Source: Bacillota bacterium
GTDB lineage: Bacteria > Bacillota > SHA-98 > UBA4971
DNA: 64,000 nt
Direction of reading: 5' to 3'
Assembly (NCBI GenBank): GCA_014360195.1
Contig: JACIXY010000001.1
Location: forward strand, 377,619-441,618
Within the stretch, counting starts at the first letter, position 1. Each line of letters begins with the position of its first letter. Both the position numbers and the translations under genes were made by a program. Positions 60,691-64,000 of the stretch are shown here, in pieces. The notes below the pieces were generated by a model that did no database searches, was not told the DNA's origin, and saw only the letters and a list, made by a program, of their open reading frames with translations.

Positions 60691-62334
60691 ATGAAGTCTC
60701 AGTCGTTTCTCAAAGGCACCGCCATCCTTGTGGGCGCCGCGATCATTACGAAAGCGTTCGGGGCTCTTTTCACCATACCCCTCGCCCGGCTCATCGGCGC
60801 CGAAGGGGTCGGCCTCCTTCACATGGCATCTCCAGTGTTCGCCATGGCGCTTGCGCTCTGCGTGTCCGGGCTACCCGTCGCCACGTCGAAGCTGGTGGCC
60901 GAACGTCTGGCACGGGATGACAGGGATGGCGCAAGACAGGTCCTCCTGGTGTGCCTCGCATTCGTCATCCCCGTCGGAGTGGCGCTCTCCGCGGCCCTGT
61001 ATGCGGGGGCAGGTTTCTTAAGCACAATCGTTGTCAGGGACCCCAGGGCATACTTCGCCATGAAGTACCTCTCCCCTGCGCTGGCGTTAACTGCAGTCTC
61101 AAGTGCGCTTCGCGGCTACTTCCAGGGCCACCGGACCATGATACCGACCGCCGCGTCTCACGTGGCGGAGCAGGTTGTCAGGGTGATGGTGGGCCTGGGC
61201 CTCGCGTATGCGTTCCTCCCGAGGGGCGTGCAGTGGGCCGCTGCTGGAGCAGCCGCTGGCAGCTGCGCGGGCGCGGCCGTCGGCCTCCTTCTACTGGCAG
61301 CGTTCTACCTCAGAACCATCGGGGAGAGCCCGGCCCGGTCCGCGCGGCAGAGGCCGTCTACCGGAAGGCGACCGCGGGCGCGCCGAGGTTCTGTAAGTAA
61401 CCCGCGCACCGCTGCAGGAGAGACTCTCTGGCAGCTTCTGTCCCTTGCCGGCCCGGCCACCGTGGCCGCGCTCGCCCTTCCACTGCTCGACGCCCTTAAT
61501 GCTGCAATCGTGCCCGCCCGGCTCCAGCAGGCAGGGTTCCCGGTAGCCGAGGCCACGAGACTGTATGGGCATCTCGCGGTGATGGCGGTGGGGCTAGTGG
61601 CTCTCCCGGGCGTGGTCACAGCGGCAGTCGCCACGAGCCTCGTGCCGCAGGTGGCGGCGGCTAGCGCCGGCGGTGAGATGCGTCGGGCAAGGGGCCTTGC
61701 TCGACAGGCCGTGAGAAGCGCCCTTGTGATAGGCCTCCCGGCAGCCGCGGGGCTTGCGGTGCTTCCCACTCAGATATGCGCGCTGCTCTTCAACGACCCC
61801 GGGGGCGGGGCACCCCTCTCGGCGATGGCGTTTGCGTCGCTGTTCTTCTGCCTCCAGCAAACCACGGCAGGGGTCCTGAACGGCTCCGGCAGGGTGCTGG
61901 TACCCGCGAGAAACGGGCTCACCGGTGCCCTGGTGGCAGGCGGGGTCAACTACGTCCTTACCGCCATGCCCGGGATCGGAATCCGGGGCGCCGCCTTCGG
62001 TACAGGCCTTGCGTTCCTTGTGGCTGGCATGCTCAACACCATTGCCGTAGGCAATGTCACGGGCGAGGGCTTGCGGCTTCTCGGCGCTGGGTGGCGAGCT
62101 TTCGCAGGGTGCGCAGTGATGGTCCCGGCTGTCAGCAGCGTCTACCGGGTGTTGCTCGGGTATACCTATAACAATTCGGTTTCGACCGTTGCGGCGATCG
62201 TCGCAGGTGTCCTTGTGTACTGGGTCGTCCTTATCGTCCTCGGCGAGCTTGCCTACCGTGAGGTCGCCGTCGTCCCTCTCATCGGCCATCCGCTCGCCCG
62301 CGCGCTCCAGAGGGCGGGCATCCTGCGGAGGTAG
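60691..62334 (+). CDS. spoVB: Polysaccharide biosynthesis/SpoVB-family flippase
   Basis: 547 residues, about 14 transmembrane helices, of the MOP/MviN-like exporter superfamily. The SpoVB pattern is seen in FLKGTAILVGAAIITKAFGALF, SPALALTAVSSALRGYFQGHR and QTTAGVLNGSGRV. SpoVB-type proteins flip lipid-linked cell-wall precursors, in spore cortex or the vegetative wall. A basic Arg-rich loop (about 212-232) splits the two halves. It lies after a cell-wall amidase. The exact paralogue (SpoVB, YkvU, MurJ-like) cannot be told. Confidence 0.85.
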   Translation: MKSQSFLKGTAILVGAAIITKAFGALFTIPLARLIGAEGVGLLHMASPVFAMALALCVSGLPVATSKLVAERLARDDRDGARQVLLVCLAFVIPVGVALSAALYAGAGFLSTIVVRDPRAYFAMKYLSPALALTAVSSALRGYFQGHRTMIPTAASHVAEQVVRVMVGLGLAYAFLPRGVQWAAAGAAAGSCAGAAVGLLLLAAFYLRTIGESPARSARQRPSTGRRPRARRGSVSNPRTAAGETLWQLLSLAGPATVAALALPLLDALNAAIVPARLQQAGFPVAEATRLYGHLAVMAVGLVALPGVVTAAVATSLVPQVAAASAGGEMRRARGLARQAVRSALVIGLPAAAGLAVLPTQICALLFNDPGGGAPLSAMAFASLFFCLQQTTAGVLNGSGRVLVPARNGLTGALVAGGVNYVLTAMPGIGIRGAAFGTGLAFLVAGMLNTIAVGNVTGEGLRLLGAGWRAFAGCAVMVPAVSSVYRVLLGYTYNNSVSTVAAIVAGVLVYWVVLIVLGELAYREVAVVPLIGHPLARALQRAGILRR

Positions 62335-62413
62335 TCCGCATTGCAGGGGGCGCCCACCGGACCTGGGTGTGTGCGGCAACCCTGGTAGCAAGATGTCCTC
62401 CTGCATCTCACAG

Positions 62414-62442
62414 TTCTCCACCCTGCGAATGTATGCTAGAAT
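62414..62442 (+). promoter_or_regulatory. Putative sigma-A promoter of miaB-mutS
   Basis: TTCTCC (62414-62419), 17 bp and TAGAAT (62437-62442) preceded by TGC, an extended -10. It starts a predicted 70-nt leader before miaB. Confidence 0.5.
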
Positions 62443-62517
62443 TGGATTGGCCCTTCCGACGAACTATACGGCTGACAAATCATACAGCTTGAGAGGGCGG
62501 GTTGAGAGGACAGAACG

Positions 62518-63840
62518 ATGCGGAAGTACTTCATTCAGACTTTTGGGTGCCAGATGAACGAGCATGACTCGGAGATAATCGCCGGGATGCTCGAGGAGCG
62601 AGGCTACATTGCGGCCGATGCACCCGAGGAAGCCGACCTCATCATCTTCAACACTTGTTGCGTCCGGGAGAATCCCGAGAGAAAGGTTTACGGACGGGTC
62701 GCCGACCTCAAGCGGCTGAAGCGGGCCAACCCCGATCTTATCATCGGTATCTGCGGGTGCATGGTACAGCAGGAAGGCGAGGCGGAGCGCATAGCGGCAA
62801 AGCTGCCCCATGTGGACCTCGTGTTCGGCACCATGAACCTCCACCGTCTGCCCGAGCTTCTCGACAGGGTGGAGGCAGGCCACAAGGCGGTCGAGGTTTG
62901 GGACGAGGAGGGCGGCATAGTTGAGCATCTCCCCGTGCGCCGCGCTGACGCTGTCTCCGCATGGGTCACGATCATGTATGGCTGCAACAACTTCTGCTCT
63001 TACTGCATCGTGCCCTATGTGAGGGGCCGTGAGAGGAGCCGCAGATTCGAGGACATAGTCGAGGAGGTCAAGAGCCTCGGGAGGGCCGGCTACCGCGAGG
63101 TCGTCCTTCTCGGCCAGAACGTGAACTCCTTTGGGCGTGATCTGGAAGACGGCCGCGATTTCGCCGATCTCCTGCAGGCGCTCGACGGGACGCCTGGCAT
63201 ATACAGGATCCGTTACACCACGAGCCACCCCAGGGACTTCTCCCAGAAGCTCATCGACACAATCGCGGCCTCTCGAACGGTCTGCGAGCACTTCCACCTG
63301 CCCCTTCAGGCTGGATCCGACAGGGTGCTTGCACGCATGAACCGGGGCTACACGCAAGCGCAGTACCTGGATCTCGTGCGCCGCATCCGCAAGGCCGTTC
63401 CTGGCTCCTCAATAACCACCGACCTTATCGTGGGCTTTCCAGGCGAAACCGAGGAGGACTTTCTCCAGACCCTGAAAGTGGTCCAGGAGGTGCGGTTCGA
63501 CTCGGCCTTCACGTTTGTGTTCTCGCCACGCCGCGGCACCGCGGCCGCCCGCATGGAGGACCAGGTTCCCGAGGACGTGAAGAGCGAGAGGATACAGCGG
63601 CTCATCGAGGTGCAGGAGGCCATCACCGTTGAGATCAACAGAGGGCTTGCGGGCAAAGTCGTCGAGGTCCTCGTGGAGGGAGAAAGCAAGACGAACCCCG
63701 CCATGCTTGCGGGACGAACGCGCACGAATAAGCTCGTGATCTTCCCCCGCGACGACCGCGCTTGCAAGGGCAGCCTCGTCAAGGTAAGGATCACGAAACC
63801 CCAGGCTTGGACGCAGATCGGCGAGGTGGTGGACGGTTGA
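62518..63840 (+). CDS. miaB: tRNA-2-methylthio-N6-dimethylallyladenosine synthase MiaB
   Basis: Radical-SAM methylthiotransferase acting on A37 of tRNAs. 440 residues. N-terminal UPF0004 domain with cluster Cys in [22 protein letters not shown] and GICGCMVQQ; radical-SAM CxxxCxxC as [19 protein letters not shown] near residue 158; C-terminal TRAM domain from about 375 ([12 protein letters not shown]). Overlaps mutS by 4 bp, the usual Clostridia pairing. Confidence 0.95.
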   Translation: MRKYFIQTFGCQMNEHDSEIIAGMLEERGYIAADAPEEADLIIFNTCCVRENPERKVYGRVADLKRLKRANPDLIIGICGCMVQQEGEAERIAAKLPHVDLVFGTMNLHRLPELLDRVEAGHKAVEVWDEEGGIVEHLPVRRADAVSAWVTIMYGCNNFCSYCIVPYVRGRERSRRFEDIVEEVKSLGRAGYREVVLLGQNVNSFGRDLEDGRDFADLLQALDGTPGIYRIRYTTSHPRDFSQKLIDTIAASRTVCEHFHLPLQAGSDRVLARMNRGYTQAQYLDLVRRIRKAVPGSSITTDLIVGFPGETEEDFLQTLKVVQEVRFDSAFTFVFSPRRGTAAARMEDQVPEDVKSERIQRLIEVQEAITVEINRGLAGKVVEVLVEGESKTNPAMLAGRTRTNKLVIFPRDDRACKGSLVKVRITKPQAWTQIGEVVDG

Positions 63841-64000
63841 CCACCCCAATGCTCCAGCAGTACCGGGCCATAAAGGCAAGATACCCCGACGCCATACTTA
63901 TGTTCAGGCTGGGCGATTTCTACGAGATGTTCAACGAAGACGCCGAGATCGCGTCGCGGGTGCTCGAGATAACCCTGACATCGCGCGAGACGGGGAAGGG
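63837..64000 (+). CDS. mutS: DNA mismatch repair protein MutS, N-terminal start (partial)
   Basis: Frame open from TTG 63837, which overlaps the miaB stop, to the window end. The 54 residues include [19 protein letters not shown] and [10 protein letters not shown], with the mismatch-probing Phe-X-Glu (FYEMF) of MutS domain I, and [15 protein letters not shown]. The gene is cut by the window edge. Confidence 0.93.
   Translation, partial: MTTPMLQQYRAIKARYPDAILMFRLGDFYEMFNEDAEIASRVLEITLTSRETGK

Overview
The window is GC-rich, densely coded chromosomal DNA from a spore-forming member of the Bacillota (Firmicutes) outside the Bacilli. Evidence is the full spoIIIAA-AH operon, PyrR attenuators, RemA, Asp23/AmaP, a SpoVB-type flippase, and Bacillus/Clostridium gene order (efp-spoIIIA-accBC-asp23-nusB-xseAB-ispA-dxs-tlyA-nadK-argR-recN and yicC-remA-gmk-rpoZ-coaBC). 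Two [4Fe-4S]-rich oxidoreductase sets, one with a tungsten-type aldehyde ferredoxin oxidoreductase, point to an anaerobe. A type IV pilus cluster with a secretin and an actinobacterial-type integration host factor suggest a deep lineage, possibly diderm. Assignment to a named class would be a guess.

Layout. 1-180 is the end of secF. 246-6896 is a complete UMP operon, pyrR-B-C-K-D-F-E, with a PyrR-binding loop plus terminator before pyrR and another before pyrB. purB, a two-P-loop ATPase, rqcH (reverse strand, the only reverse-strand gene) and a P-type Ca2+-ATPase follow to 14828. 15094-18903 is yicC-mihF-remA-gmk-rpoZ-coaBC. 19085-29776 is the type IV pilus cluster pilB-T-C-A-D-M-N-O/P-Q, with one long PilO-PilP-like fusion containing a 73-bp perfect inverted repeat. 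pepP, efp and the spoIIIA operon run to 38259, then accB-accC, asp23-amaP-DUF2273, nusB-xseA-xseB-ispA.

From about 44831 to 45455 lies a long structured RNA read here as OLE RNA: it has its own strong promoter at the ispA stop codon and is followed by a small membrane protein matching its partner OapA, then dxs-tlyA-nadK-argR-recN. 52641-56067 is a five-gene amino-acid/opine-type dehydrogenase complex; 56369-58866 is a polyferredoxin-AOR-ThiS set. The window ends with an amidase fused to a CofE-like domain, spoVB, miaB and the first codons of mutS.

A family of palindromic, MITE-like elements (about 22 to 200 bp, core GGGTTGCCGGYG, ends CTAAGTGRGGGT) sits between genes at 8326, 23774, 29899, 41757, 50415, 52445 and 56216. 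Three of them begin inside the stop codon of the upstream gene. No tRNA, rRNA, CRISPR array, complete insertion sequence or prophage gene was seen.
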